Position numbers and translations under genes: made by a program
Part shown: piece by piece, positions 33,127 through 41,345 of the stretch
How the letters are laid out: the number at the start of each line of letters is the position of its first letter
Position numbering within the stretch: position 1 is the stretch's first letter
Notes under the pieces: model-generated
Database searches by the model: none
What the model saw: only the letters and a program-made list of their open reading frames with translations
What the model was told of the DNA's origin: nothing
DNA from: Nonomuraea endophytica
GTDB taxonomy: Bacteria; Actinomycetota; Actinomycetes; Streptosporangiales; Streptosporangiaceae
NCBI RefSeq assembly: GCF_014203235.1
Contig: NZ_JACHIN010000010.1
Location: 310,001-374,000, forward strand
Direction of reading: 5' to 3'
Length of the DNA stretch: 64,000 bases

Positions 33127-33459
33127 TCAGAGCAGGGTTGCCGTGTGTTCGACGATGGCCGGATGGATGCCGGCGGACGTCTCGCGCAGGTAGGCCTTAC
33201 GGAGTTCGCAGGCTCTGTGGTAGCTCGGGGATTGCAGGGCCTGGCGCATGTCGTCCTGCGAATCGAAGCTGATTTTGACGATGGCGTCGATCGGCTCGTC
33301 GGCGCCGTCGGTGGCCGCGTCGGCGAGGAAGTACTGGATGTACTCCCGGGTCTGCGGCAGCGCCACATAGGTCGGGCCGTACTCCAGTTCCATGAAACGC
33401 CGGAACTCCTCGGTCGACACCTCGGCCCGCTTACGGATCACCGTCAGCATGGTGAACAT
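33127..33459 (-). CDS. EthD-family protein (110 aa)
   Basis: The product MFTMLTVIRKRAEVSTEEFRRFMELEYGP has the KRxxxxTxEEFRxxxxxxH/YGP opening of EthD, a dimeric ferredoxin-like fold, and continues IDAIVKISFDSQDDMRQALQSP. AGGAG stands about eight bases ahead; a GTG one codon upstream is an equal start candidate. It is the last gene of a minus-strand set with NTF2-like, quinone oxidoreductase and SDR genes, the company often kept by EthD proteins in aromatic compound metabolism. Confidence 0.85.
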   Translation of the reverse strand: MFTMLTVIRKRAEVSTEEFRRFMELEYGPTYVALPQTREYIQYFLADAATDGADEPIDAIVKISFDSQDDMRQALQSPSYHRACELRKAYLRETSAGIHPAIVEHTATLL

Positions 33460-33494
33460 CACGCGCTCTCCTGAAACGTTCGGGTGAGGCCCGG

Positions 33495-34022
33495 TCAACC
33501 GGGGTCGATCGTGTGGTCGATGGTGGGGAAGGTGTCCATCCAGAGGATCTCGAGCCGGCGGTGGACGATGCGCCAGCCTTCGGGGCGGCGTTCGAGCCGG
33601 TCGAGGAAGAAGCCGGTCTGGATGAGGTTCCAGCCTGCCTGACCGCTGCGGCCTTGGTGGGTGTGGATGTGCGGGGTGCGGGCTGTCGCGGTGTCGCCGT
33701 CGATGTGCACGGTGGGCACACCTTCGAAGTGCTGCCAGTGGTCGATGCCGCTCATGGATCCGCCCGGTCCGCGCATGGCCTGGGCGAGTTCTTTGTAGGT
33801 CACGCCGCGAAGGGGCGCGCCGGTGACCGAGTAGTCCACGGTGGCCTCGGGCGCGAACACCTGGTCCCATTCGGCCAGCACGTCATTGTCACCGTTCTGG
33901 TGCAGGTCCTGGCCCAGCCCGTAGCGGGTCACCAGGTCCTGGATCTCGATCCGGTCGGTGAGGTGGCGCAGTCGCTCCTCGACGGAGCGGTCGCCTCCGG
34001 TGGACGTCGTCTGCGTGGTCAT
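33495..34022 (-). CDS. SnoaL/NTF2-like protein (175 aa)
   Basis: It begins MTTQTTSTGGDRSVEERLRH. EIQDLVTRYGLGQDLHQNGD followed by FAPEATVDYS and the ending GWRIVHRRLEILWMDTFP is the aromatic-ring hydroxylase-beta-like / SnoaL_4 layout. The conserved helix-to-strand order and WxIxxRxLxxxW end support the NTF2 fold. Cyclase, dehydratase or isomerase chemistry on a small aromatic or polyketide-like substrate is possible. It lies 76 bp after the quinone oxidoreductase gene and 35 bp before EthD. Confidence 0.82.
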   Translation of the reverse strand: MTTQTTSTGGDRSVEERLRHLTDRIEIQDLVTRYGLGQDLHQNGDNDVLAEWDQVFAPEATVDYSVTGAPLRGVTYKELAQAMRGPGGSMSGIDHWQHFEGVPTVHIDGDTATARTPHIHTHQGRSGQAGWNLIQTGFFLDRLERRPEGWRIVHRRLEILWMDTFPTIDHTIDPG

Positions 34023-34098
34023 GGCTTCGACACTCTTCCTGAACACTCGATAGTGGTGGTTGTGGCCGGCAGGGGCATGCGGCGCCGAGGAGGGCGGC

Positions 34099-35070
34099 TC
34101 AAGGCAGGAGCAGGAGTTTGCCGGTGGTCGCGCGCGATTCGATGTCGCGGTGGGCCTGGGCGGCATCCTTGAGCGGGTAGCGTCCGCCGATCTCGACGCG
34201 GAGCCGGCCCTGGCTGACCAGTTCGAAGAGCTCGGCACTGTGGGCCAGAAGCTTGTCGCGGGTGGGAATGTGGTCGCGGAACACCGGATAGCAGATCTTG
34301 ATGCTGTTGGGCAGCTCGCGCATGTTCACCACCGGTGGGTCGCCGATGACGGCTCCGTAGTAGAGCAGGGTGCCGTGTCTGCGCAGGACCTGCATCGAGG
34401 CCCGGAAGGTGGTCTCGCCTCCGCCGTCGAACACGGTGTGCACGCCCTGTCCTCCGGTGAGGTCCAGGACCGGCTGCACGAAGGCGCTGCCAGTGGAGAC
34501 CAGCACGTGGTCGGCTCCCGCCTGCCGGGCGATGTCGGCCTTGGCCTGGGTGGAGGCCAGGCCGATGACCGTGCCCCCGCGTGCCTTGATGAGCTGGGTC
34601 AGCTTTTGCCCGAGTCCGCCGGCGGCCGCGTGGACCAGGGTCGTCTGCCCCGGTTCCACGGGTGCGGCCTCCGTGGTGAAGTGGTGGGCGGTGATGCCCT
34701 GCATCATGATGCCCGCCGCGACCTCGTCGGTCACATCGTCCGGGATGGGCACGGCGCTGGCAGCCGGCATCAGCACCTGCTCGGCGTAGGAGCCGTAGGC
34801 GTACACCCAGGCGACCCGGTCGCCGACGGCGAATTCGCTCACGCCGTCGCCGAGCGCGCTGATGCGGCCGGCACCCTCCACGCCGGGCACGAACGGCACC
34901 TGGCCCACCGCGGGGCCGAGCCGCCGTGCGCCGGTGTCCATGAAGTTCACCCCGGCCGCGCCGACCTGGACGCTGATCTCGCCCGGGCCTGGGCGCGGAT
35001 CCGGCCGCTGGGCGATCCGCAGTTCCTCCGGCCCGCCGAGCTGCTCCACAACTATCGCCTGCATCGTCAT
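34099..35070 (-). CDS. NADPH:quinone oxidoreductase, zinc-free MDR family (323 aa)
   Basis: The start MTMQAIVVEQLGGPEELRI at 35070 follows AGGAAGG. A GroES-like domain (VGAAGVNFMDTGARRL, FVPGVEGAGRI, YAYGSYAEQVLMPA) precedes the Rossmann domain (TLVHAAAGGLGQKLTQLIKA) with GxGxxG-type AAGGLG. No zinc-binding cysteines are seen, as in QOR enzymes. The reaction is a one- or two-electron reduction of quinones or enones with NADPH. It follows the SDR pair on the same strand. Confidence 0.92.
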   Translation of the reverse strand: MTMQAIVVEQLGGPEELRIAQRPDPRPGPGEISVQVGAAGVNFMDTGARRLGPAVGQVPFVPGVEGAGRISALGDGVSEFAVGDRVAWVYAYGSYAEQVLMPAASAVPIPDDVTDEVAAGIMMQGITAHHFTTEAAPVEPGQTTLVHAAAGGLGQKLTQLIKARGGTVIGLASTQAKADIARQAGADHVLVSTGSAFVQPVLDLTGGQGVHTVFDGGGETTFRASMQVLRRHGTLLYYGAVIGDPPVVNMRELPNSIKICYPVFRDHIPTRDKLLAHSAELFELVSQGRLRVEIGGRYPLKDAAQAHRDIESRATTGKLLLLP

Positions 35071-35141
35071 GCCTTCCTGATCGGTGGTCGCCTCTATGTC
35101 ACGCGACACAAATGGACTGACAAGTCCAATCGCGGCCCGCG

Positions 35142-35987
35142 TCACTCACCGGGCTTCCAGGGCAGGACGTCGCCGTTGCGGACGAGCTGCCCGTAGTGGT
35201 CTGGATCGACGGGGCCCAGGGCGAGGTGGAGGAGGGGGACGGCGGCGTCGGCGGGGCTGGGGGCATCACTCACGTCCCACCACATGCCGGAGGTGGGGGT
35301 GTTCATCATGCCGGGGCAGACAGCGGCCAGCAGGATGCCCCGTACGACGTCCTGCTCGCGGCGCTGATGGGCGAGGGCGCGGACGGCGGCGACCTGACCG
35401 ATCTTGGAGGGGATGTTGACGAAGCCCGGCCAGGCGCCGCCGCGGGCGGACCCGTCGGCGACGGCGTCCCGCCATGCTGCGACCTGCTCGTCCACCTCCT
35501 CCAGCGATGCCAGGCCGTCGAAGCGGTCGTGCAGCACCGGCGCCAGGTAGTGCAGCGTGCCCAGCGAACTGGCCACGACGATGAGCCGCCCGCCGTCGCG
35601 CAGCAGCGGCGCGAACGCCCGCAGCACCCGGGTCGTGCCGAAGTTGTTGACCTCGGCGTACTCGGTGACGATCTTGCGCGGATCGTCATCGGGCCCCACC
35701 CGCATGACGGCGTTGCCGAACACCGCGTCCACGCCGCCGTGCCGGTCCCGCAGCCGGTCGGCGAGCCGGTCGGCCGCATTCGGGTCGGCGACGTCGAGCA
35801 GCTCACCGCGCACCCGTGCGCCGCCGCCCGGCGCCGCGTCCACGGCGCGGGTGACACGGTCCAGATCCCGTCCGGTCAGGTAGACCGTGTCTCGCGGGGA
35901 CAGGTGTTGCGTCAGCCCTTCGGCCAACGCCAGGCCGAGTCCCTGGGTGGCGCCCGTGATCAGGGCGACTTTCGGTGTGACGGTCAT
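35142..35987 (-). CDS. SDR-family protein with catalytic tyrosine replaced (281 aa)
   Basis: The nucleotide-binding motif is TGATQGLGLALAEGL (TGxxxGxG) and the NAG-equivalent is GNAV. The serine strand VVASSLGTLHYLAP is present. At the YxxxK position the sequence reads NIPSK (GFVNIPSKIGQVAAVRAL), so asparagine stands where tyrosine is expected, in alignment with carbonyl-reductase-type SDRs (AYGVTKIG). Normal reductase chemistry is doubtful. The ATG overlaps the stop of the upstream SDR gene (ATGA). The 3' end is 71 bp before the quinone oxidoreductase start. Confidence 0.82.
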   Translation of the reverse strand: MTVTPKVALITGATQGLGLALAEGLTQHLSPRDTVYLTGRDLDRVTRAVDAAPGGGARVRGELLDVADPNAADRLADRLRDRHGGVDAVFGNAVMRVGPDDDPRKIVTEYAEVNNFGTTRVLRAFAPLLRDGGRLIVVASSLGTLHYLAPVLHDRFDGLASLEEVDEQVAAWRDAVADGSARGGAWPGFVNIPSKIGQVAAVRALAHQRREQDVVRGILLAAVCPGMMNTPTSGMWWDVSDAPSPADAAVPLLHLALGPVDPDHYGQLVRNGDVLPWKPGE

Positions 35988-36943
35988 GACGCCGCCAGGA
36001 CCTGAGCGAGCGCGGTGTTGGCGAGCAGGGCCTGCGACAACTCCCACAGCCGCCGGGCGCCGCCGGGGTCCAGGGCGTAGCGGGCCACGCCGTGCAGGGG
36101 CGGCGCTTCGCCGCGGCGGTCGATGGTCGGGGTCTGGTTGCAGTCGACGAAGTACCGGCCGCCGACGCCCTCCAGCAGCGGCGAGGTCGCCAGCAGCACG
36201 GAGGTGGCCGCGCCCTGCTCCACGGTCTTGATCAGCTCCGGTGGGACGCGGCCGCTCCCACGGCCGCCGGTGTGGCGCTGCAGGCCCGTGTAGATCGCGC
36301 CGGGCATCAACGCGTTCGCGGTGATCCCGTCACCGGCCCAGCGGCGGGTCGCCTCGACCGCGAACAACACGTTGGCCGTCTTGGACTGCCCGTAGGCCAG
36401 CCACGGGTCGTAGGGGCGGAAGGCGAAGTTCACATCGTCGAACACCACCGGAGACGTCTGGTGACCGGTGGAACTGACCACCACGACGCGCGCCGCGCCG
36501 TCGGCCGCCAGCGCCGCGTGCAAGCCGGTGGCCAGCGCGAAGTGCCCCAGATGGTTGGTGGCGAACTGCAGCTCCCAGCCCTGCGGGGTGTACTGCCCGG
36601 GGCAGGCCATCACGCCGGCGTTGTTGACCAGAATGTGCAACGGCCCGTCCCAGGACGTGGTGAACGCCGCGACCGACGCCGGGTCGGCCAGATCCAGCGC
36701 CGCCACCCGCACGGCCGCATTCCCGGTGGAGGCCGTGATGCCGGCGGCGACGCGCTGCCCCGCGCCCGTGTCGCGTACGGCCAGTGTGACCTCGGCGCCG
36801 GCGGCGGCCAGTGCCCGCCCCGTCTCGACGCCGATGCCCGAGGACGCCCCGGTCACCACGGCGCGACGCCCCGCCAGATCGATGCCCGCGGCGACCTCGG
36901 CCGCCGTGCTGGCGAATCCGTAAGGAGTTCGTATCAAGCTCAT
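35984..36943 (-). CDS. Short-chain dehydrogenase/reductase, WWOX/retinol-dehydrogenase-like (319 aa)
   Basis: TGASSGIGVETGRALAAAGA binds cofactor, NNAGVMACP is the NNAG motif, and VSSTGH with YGQSKTANVLFA supplies Ser, Tyr and Lys of the catalytic set, all intact. The N-terminal MSLIRTPYGFASTAAEVAAGIDLAGR is typical of actinobacterial RDH/WWOX-like SDRs. It is translationally coupled to the second, tyrosine-less SDR, which suggests a hetero-oligomer or paired reactions. A LysR gene is divergent 71 bp away. Confidence 0.92.
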   Translation of the reverse strand: MSLIRTPYGFASTAAEVAAGIDLAGRRAVVTGASSGIGVETGRALAAAGAEVTLAVRDTGAGQRVAAGITASTGNAAVRVAALDLADPASVAAFTTSWDGPLHILVNNAGVMACPGQYTPQGWELQFATNHLGHFALATGLHAALAADGAARVVVVSSTGHQTSPVVFDDVNFAFRPYDPWLAYGQSKTANVLFAVEATRRWAGDGITANALMPGAIYTGLQRHTGGRGSGRVPPELIKTVEQGAATSVLLATSPLLEGVGGRYFVDCNQTPTIDRRGEAPPLHGVARYALDPGGARRLWELSQALLANTALAQVLAAS

Positions 36944-37014
36944 ACGCCCAGGCTAGGAGCCGCCGGACCCATTCCACCAACGAAAATATGTCACGTCTGC
37001 TATGTGTAAATGTC

Positions 37015-37932
37015 ATGGCCTTCACCGATGCCTCACTCACCGCGCTGCGGGTGTTCCGCGAGGTGGCCGAGCGCGGCACGCTCACCGCGGCGGCCACCGC
37101 GCTCGGCTACACCCAGTCCGCGGTGTCCCGCCAGATCGCCTCGCTGGAACGCGCGGCCGGAACACCGCTGCTGCACCGCCGCCACGACGGCGTGCGGCTG
37201 ACCCCCGCCGGACAGATCGTCCTTCGCCGCGCCGCCACCGTCATCGACCAGCTCGACGCCACCGCTCGCGAACTGGCCGGGCTGCCCGACGAACACGCCA
37301 CCGTCCGGCTCGGCTGGTTCACCAGCGCCGGCGCCTGGCTACTGCCCACCGCACTGACCGCCCTACGCCACACCCACCCCGCCATCACCGTGACCACCCG
37401 CGAAGGCAGCACCCCCGCCCTGGTCCGCGCACTGCGCGCCGGCACCATCGATCTGGCGCTGCTGGCCTCCGCCCCGCCATTCCGCCCACCCGACAACGAG
37501 ACCCCTGCCCTGGTCCTGCGCACGCTCACCGAACGCGGCCTGCGCATCGCCGTGCCCGAAACCCACCCGCTCGCCCGCGGCGAGGCGATCGATATCGCCG
37601 ACCTGCACGGCCAACGCTGGATCGCCGGCACCGGCCAGGAACGCGTGATGGGCATCTGGCCCGGCCTGGACGAACGCCCCCACATCGCGCACACCGCCCG
37701 CGACTGGCTCGCCAAACTCCACCTCGTCGCCGCTGAGTGCGGCATCACCACCGTCCCCGCCGCCCTCGCCCCCGCGATGCCTCCAGGAGTGCGCGTCCTT
37801 CCCGTCCGGGGCGGCCCGGCCGAACAACGACGGATCCTGCTCGCCCACCTCCCCCGCACGCTCCCGGAACCCGCCGCCCGCCTCGCCGCCGCCCTCCGCG
37901 CCGCCGCCCTGAAAACCGACCTCTGGTCCTGA
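37015..37932 (+). CDS. LysR-family regulator (305 aa)
   Basis: The N-terminal winged helix runs LTALRVFREVAERGTLTAAA then ALGYTQSAVSRQIASLERAAGTPLLHRR. The periplasmic-binding-like effector domain starts VRLGWFTSAGAWLLPTAL. It is divergent from the SDR-SDR-QOR-NTF2-EthD series and is its likely regulator. The gap (36944-37014) contains two direct TATGT motifs 15 bp apart, but I see no clean T-N11-A dyad. Confidence 0.9.
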   Translation: MAFTDASLTALRVFREVAERGTLTAAATALGYTQSAVSRQIASLERAAGTPLLHRRHDGVRLTPAGQIVLRRAATVIDQLDATARELAGLPDEHATVRLGWFTSAGAWLLPTALTALRHTHPAITVTTREGSTPALVRALRAGTIDLALLASAPPFRPPDNETPALVLRTLTERGLRIAVPETHPLARGEAIDIADLHGQRWIAGTGQERVMGIWPGLDERPHIAHTARDWLAKLHLVAAECGITTVPAALAPAMPPGVRVLPVRGGPAEQRRILLAHLPRTLPEPAARLAAALRAAALKTDLWS

Positions 37933-38371
37933 CCCGGGCGCGGCACTGCTCACCGGGCGCGACCTGCACTGCTCCGTCCACCGCGACTGGACATCGACGA
38001 CCTCGAGTGACCTACCGTTGCGCGGGCGGGGTCATGCTGATGAGGCCGTACTCGAAGCCGAGCTACACCCGCGCCCAGCTGATCGCGGCCCGCGACCTGT
38101 AACCTCCCGCCGCACCCCTGAAGCCCGGCCTGCCGCCGACTGCGAAGGCGCCCGCCGCCGCAGGCGGAAGGAAACCGGAAGGTCCGGCGAAATTGTGCCG
38201 ATGTGGCCGAACGGGTGCGGGGATCAGGTCGATGGTGCCACGGTGGAAGGGCAGGAGCTGCGGGCCTCTGCGCACCCACCCGGCCCGCTGCAGCTCCCAC
38301 TCCCTTGGCGAAACGGGCGCGATCTTCGGGGTGGTCTTCTGACCGCCGACCCGGGGCCGTACAGTGTCCGT
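37933..38371. other. Intergenic, no supportable gene
   Basis: Short frames only. A plus-strand frame ending MRPYSKPSYTRAQLIAARDL (stop near 38102) has a coding feel but no start signal, and could be a 3' remnant. The GC-rich stretch at 38140-38190 has CCGCCGGC-like inverted repeats. Confidence 0.4.
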
Positions 38372-38773
38372 TCAACATTCGCGTGCCGCCGGCGCGCCGG
38401 AGAGATTCGGTGTCTCTTCGCGCGGGCAGTCGCCGACTCGCAGCACCGGCGCGAGCTGGGCCCAGGTGACGCCGGCCGCGCCGGCGGCCTCGATCAGGTC
38501 CGGCTCGGCCTCGGCCAGCCAGTCGCGCAGCACGGCCAGCAGGGTCAGCGCGGCCAGCGCCTGATCGCCGCTCGGTTGGTGGGAGTCCGCGCTCCGCCGG
38601 GGGTTGGTCAGGTCGTGAATGTTGATCAGCCGCTGCAGCTGGTGCATCCCGGACCCGGAAGGCACGAAACGGGTGTGCCGGGCCTCGCCCAGAAAGGCCA
38701 GGGCCTGACCCGGCTGGGTCAGGTCGTAGGCAGGCCGCGCAGCGACTCCCGGAGGTGTCCACGCGGTGTCCAC
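38372..38773 (-). CDS. HTH-containing hypothetical protein, C-terminus probably altered (up to 133 aa)
   Basis: The sequence GMHQLQRLINIHDLTNPRRS, then DWLAEAEPDLIEAAGAAGVTWAQLAPVL, matches a family of actinobacterial proteins where a helical region precedes a sigma-like HTH (VTWAQLAPVLGVxxRQAAERR). Here the HTH is cut off after VLRVGD by unrelated residues, so the C-terminus may be frameshifted or deleted. The start is uncertain; the GTG at 38773 lies on the edge of a palindrome, and an internal start is possible. Confidence 0.5.
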   Translation of the reverse strand: MDTAWTPPGVAARPAYDLTQPGQALAFLGEARHTRFVPSGSGMHQLQRLINIHDLTNPRRSADSHQPSGDQALAALTLLAVLRDWLAEAEPDLIEAAGAAGVTWAQLAPVLRVGDCPREETPNLSGAPAAREC

Positions 38774-38802
38774 GTGGCGAGGACGGATCCGTCCTCGCCA
38801 CG
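38773..38802. other. Perfect 30-bp palindrome
   Basis: The arm CGTGGCGAGGACGGA is followed immediately by its exact complement, with no spacer, so as RNA it would form a 13-bp stem with a four-base loop. It lies at the 5' edge of the HTH hypothetical gene, in a region with no other plus-strand gene end, so it could be an operator, a terminator of a lost gene, or a recombination-site relic. Confidence 0.8.
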
Positions 38803-38940
38803 ATGACAGCTCCGCATCCGGGTCGCCCCGGGAATGAGCGTGCTGCGGTCACCGGTTCGCAGCCTCGACGTCGCCGTCAGGATCCTCGGGCTCGGGGCCG
38901 TAACGGGCCTCCAGGCGGCGCGTTCGACGTCGTGGCGGGC

Positions 38941-39576
38941 TTAGGGGGCGTAGAACGCGGTGGTGGCCTTGACGGCGGCCGCCACCTGATCCGGATCGCC
39001 ACCGGCTGCCAGGTGAGCTTCGCCCCATGCCGCAGCGCTGCGCCGCACGAACTCGCGCCCCGTGGGTGAGGTCTGGAACTCCTCGTGATCGAGGGTCTCG
39101 CCGTCTGCCAGGAACCGGGCCAGGGTGAGGAGATGCAGGTCCCAGCCCACACCGCCGGCACCGGGGCCGTAGGTCGGGAACATGGGCTCCCCGACGGCCG
39201 CCGCATGAACCAGTTCAAGCTCGGTGTCCCCGGCAGGGCCCGGGGACAGGCGCACCTCGACCTCGCTCGTGCCCGGCCACTCGTCGGCTTCCGGCCCGAA
39301 GAGCCAGGACACCCGCAGCAGACGCGGCGGCTCGCACCGGAGGATCTCCCCGTGCTCACCGCCGTCCAACTCGAACGATCCGCCGAGCCGCAGGTCTCCG
39401 GTGACCGACTTCAACCAACGGCCCAGCCGCTCAGGGTCGGTGATGGCGTTCCACACGTCGTCGACCGGCGCGTCGTAGCGACGCCGCAACTGCATCGTGT
39501 ACGCGTCGCCGGCGGGCAGAACCGCTGTTCCCATCGTCCGGCGCGCAGCGGTTAGTTCGTCCAGCACGTCCTTCAT
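38941..39576 (-). CDS. AHSA1/SRPBCC-family protein (211 aa)
   Basis: MQLRRRYDAPVDDVWNAITDPERLGRWL is the classic AHSA1 opening, followed by GSFELDGGEHGEILRCEPPR and WDLHLLTLARFLADGE near the C-terminus. These helix-grip proteins bind hydrophobic ligands and are routinely encoded with an ArsR regulator, as here (one-base gap). The first 25 residues MKDVLDELTAARRTMGTAVL are an extension also seen in close homologues. Confidence 0.92.
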   Translation of the reverse strand: MKDVLDELTAARRTMGTAVLPAGDAYTMQLRRRYDAPVDDVWNAITDPERLGRWLKSVTGDLRLGGSFELDGGEHGEILRCEPPRLLRVSWLFGPEADEWPGTSEVEVRLSPGPAGDTELELVHAAAVGEPMFPTYGPGAGGVGWDLHLLTLARFLADGETLDHEEFQTSPTGREFVRRSAAAWGEAHLAAGGDPDQVAAAVKATTAFYAP

Positions 39577-39577
39577 G

Positions 39578-39973
39578 TCATGTTCCTTTCACTGGCGGAT
39601 CGGCCTTGCCGACGTTGGTGCGCGCATCGGGCTGCCGGCCGGCCCGGGACCGGGATGCACGCCTGCCTCGGGCCAACTCAGTGCCCAGGGCATCGAGCCG
39701 CTGATCCCACAACCCCCGAAACCGGTCCAACCACACGTCAACCTCGCTGAGCGACGTCGGGTCGACGGCATAGAACCGGCGAGCCCCCTGTGCCCGGACC
39801 CACGCGAACCCGTTCTCACGCAGAACGCGAAGATGCTGGGAAACAGCCGGCTGGGACAGTGCGAACTCAGCCCGGATCACGTCCGTGATCGCCCCAGAAG
39901 TCTGCTCACCCTCGGCGAGCAGCTCCAGAATGCGCCGGCGCACGGGGTCGCCGAGAATGTCGAACGCATGCAC
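39578..39973 (-). CDS. ArsR-family regulator (131 aa)
   Basis: The winged helix reads HAFDILGDPVRRRILELLAE, then FALSQPAVSQHLRVLRENGFAWVRAQGARRFYAVDPTSLSEVDVWL. No metal-binding cysteines (ELCVCDL-type) are present, so it is of the SRPBCC-associated, non-metal class. It is co-transcribed with the AHSA1 gene. A 36-bp nested dyad begins 11 bp upstream of its start. Confidence 0.93.
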   Translation of the reverse strand: MHAFDILGDPVRRRILELLAEGEQTSGAITDVIRAEFALSQPAVSQHLRVLRENGFAWVRAQGARRFYAVDPTSLSEVDVWLDRFRGLWDQRLDALGTELARGRRASRSRAGRQPDARTNVGKADPPVKGT

Positions 39974-39983
39974 GACCCGAAAT

Positions 39984-40019
39984 ATACCAGGTTAGGCTTA
40001 TATAAGCCAGAGCTGGTAT
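39984..40019 (-). promoter_or_regulatory. Nested dyad operator upstream of arsR
   Basis: The core GGCTTATATAAGCC (39995-40008) is a perfect palindrome. Outer arms ATACCAG and CTGGTAT sit symmetrically on the same centre (40001.5), with four-base spacers. The AT-rich core would hold the -10 region of the ArsR-AHSA1 promoter, so repressor binding would block it directly. Confidence 0.8.
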
Positions 40020-40099
40020 TGGCGCGTTGCCCCAGGTGTTGACGCACATCGACACCCGGCACGCCCATCGATGCCGGTGTCGAACGAGACCGACATCCG

Positions 40100-40543
40100 G
40101 TGTCAAGTGAGACCGAGGAACAGCTGAGCTCGGGGTCGTAGAGCAGGGCGCGCGGGATCTGGTGGTGCTCGGACACCGCCGCCGCAAGGACGATGGAGCC
40201 GCCGGGCAGCGGGCTGGGCAGGGCCTGCTGCGGGCCGGGCTGGACGACGTCGCGCATCACGTCTCCACGTCCGCGGCCGCCGTGGTGATGCCGAGCATGC
40301 CCGGATCGGCTCGGTTGGGATGAGGATCTTGCGGCCGACGCGCAGCGCGGGCAGCTCGCCGCGGGCGATGGCGTCGTAGGCGGCGGAGGGGTCGATGCCG
40401 AGCACGGCGGCCGCCTGCCGGACGGTCATCGTCGGCCGCTGCAGCCGGTCCGGCGGGTCCGCCTCCCGGTCGGTACCGACGGTGTCGGCGGGGGCGGGCT
40501 GTTGTGCGGCGGTGGGGGCCGGCGTAGGCCGGGGTGGGTTCAT
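40100..40543 (-). pseudogene. Frameshifted excisionase-like HTH gene and truncated following gene
   Basis: From 40543 the frame reads a Pro/Gln linker then MTVRQAAAVLGIDPSAAYDAI and LPALRVGRKILIPTEPIR, an excisionase/MerR-like HTH. The natural end MLGITTAAADVET lies in another frame (stop at 40257), so one base is lost near 40297. A second frame begins there, overlapping by TGATG: MRDVVQPGPQQALPSP and PGGSIVLAAAVSEHHQ, then DPELS, breaking off near 40120. Such HTH plus small protein pairs belong to integrative conjugative elements (AICE). Both pieces are remnants. Confidence 0.7.
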
Positions 40544-40701
40544 CTGGCTCTACATACTCACATTTCCGCTTCACGTCTTTCCACGTGTGTCACTGCAGGT
40601 CAGCGGCTTTCAGCGAGGTGAACTCATCGCGGGCGCGTCACCCGTCGCCAGCGCCGCCTCGCTGACAGCATGGGGCCTTCCCCTTCGTCTGGAGGTTGCC
40701 C

Positions 40702-41148
40702 GTGTCCCGCCCGAAATACCGTCTCACCTGCTGCCTGTGCGGCAAGTTCATCCCGCTGGCCTCCGACGTCTACCCTCTGAACGCCGAGTGGCAGCGCCGC
40801 TTCCCGCGGATGAAGGGCACGCTGGCCTGCGGGTGCGCCGTGAACACCTCCTGGCAGTGCCGAGGCCAGGGCGATCGCTTCATGCCGGGGCACATCCCCG
40901 CCCGCGACTACGACGGCACGCCCAGACCCACGAGCCGCGACCACGACGCCTGGAGCCACATCGGCACGCCCGCCACGCATGTCGCCGCAGTCTTGATCAG
41001 CCCCTGGTCGGGGATGCTGCAAGGGGCCCAGGAGTACCTGCGCCACGTGGCGCAGGCCCGGAGCGCCGACCCTGAGGTGGCCAGCGACCTGCGCACGGTG
41101 ATCGAGGAGTGGGATATCCGTCAGACCTGGCCGACCGCCGCGCGATAG
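40702..41148 (+). CDS. Zinc-ribbon-like hypothetical protein (148 aa)
   Basis: GGAGG at 40691-40695 supports the GTG at 40702. The product MSRPKYRLTCCLCGKFIPL carries CxxC followed by ACGCAVNTSWQC, giving paired cysteines suited to a structural zinc. The C-terminal half (SPWSGMLQGAQEYLRHVAQA) is helical. No named family recognised. The surroundings are mobile-element debris, so a phage or plasmid origin is plausible. Confidence 0.65.
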   Translation: MSRPKYRLTCCLCGKFIPLASDVYPLNAEWQRRFPRMKGTLACGCAVNTSWQCRGQGDRFMPGHIPARDYDGTPRPTSRDHDAWSHIGTPATHVAAVLISPWSGMLQGAQEYLRHVAQARSADPEVASDLRTVIEEWDIRQTWPTAAR

Positions 41149-41345
41149 GACGTCGACGTCAGGCTCACGGCCCGGCTCCGGCGATCCGGGTCGCCGGCCG
41201 TGTGGTGCGGGCGGTCAGCTCGGCGAGCTCGTTCTCTCCACCGGTCACCAGGCCAGCCGCCCGGGTCGACCTCTGGCCCGTCGATGCGCGTCAACGTCCT
41301 GCGGCCGGCTTTCGGTCCCTGGCGTGTCCGGGTTACCAATGAGGT

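Noticed and set aside
36944..37014. LysR T-N11-A operator in the SDR/LysR gap
   Set aside because: Only weak direct TATGT repeats are present; no dyad with the expected spacing could be defended.
31970..37932. Aromatic polyketide biosynthetic cluster
   Set aside because: SnoaL-like, EthD and SDR genes occur in such clusters, but no ketosynthase, acyl carrier protein, cyclase set or exporter is present.
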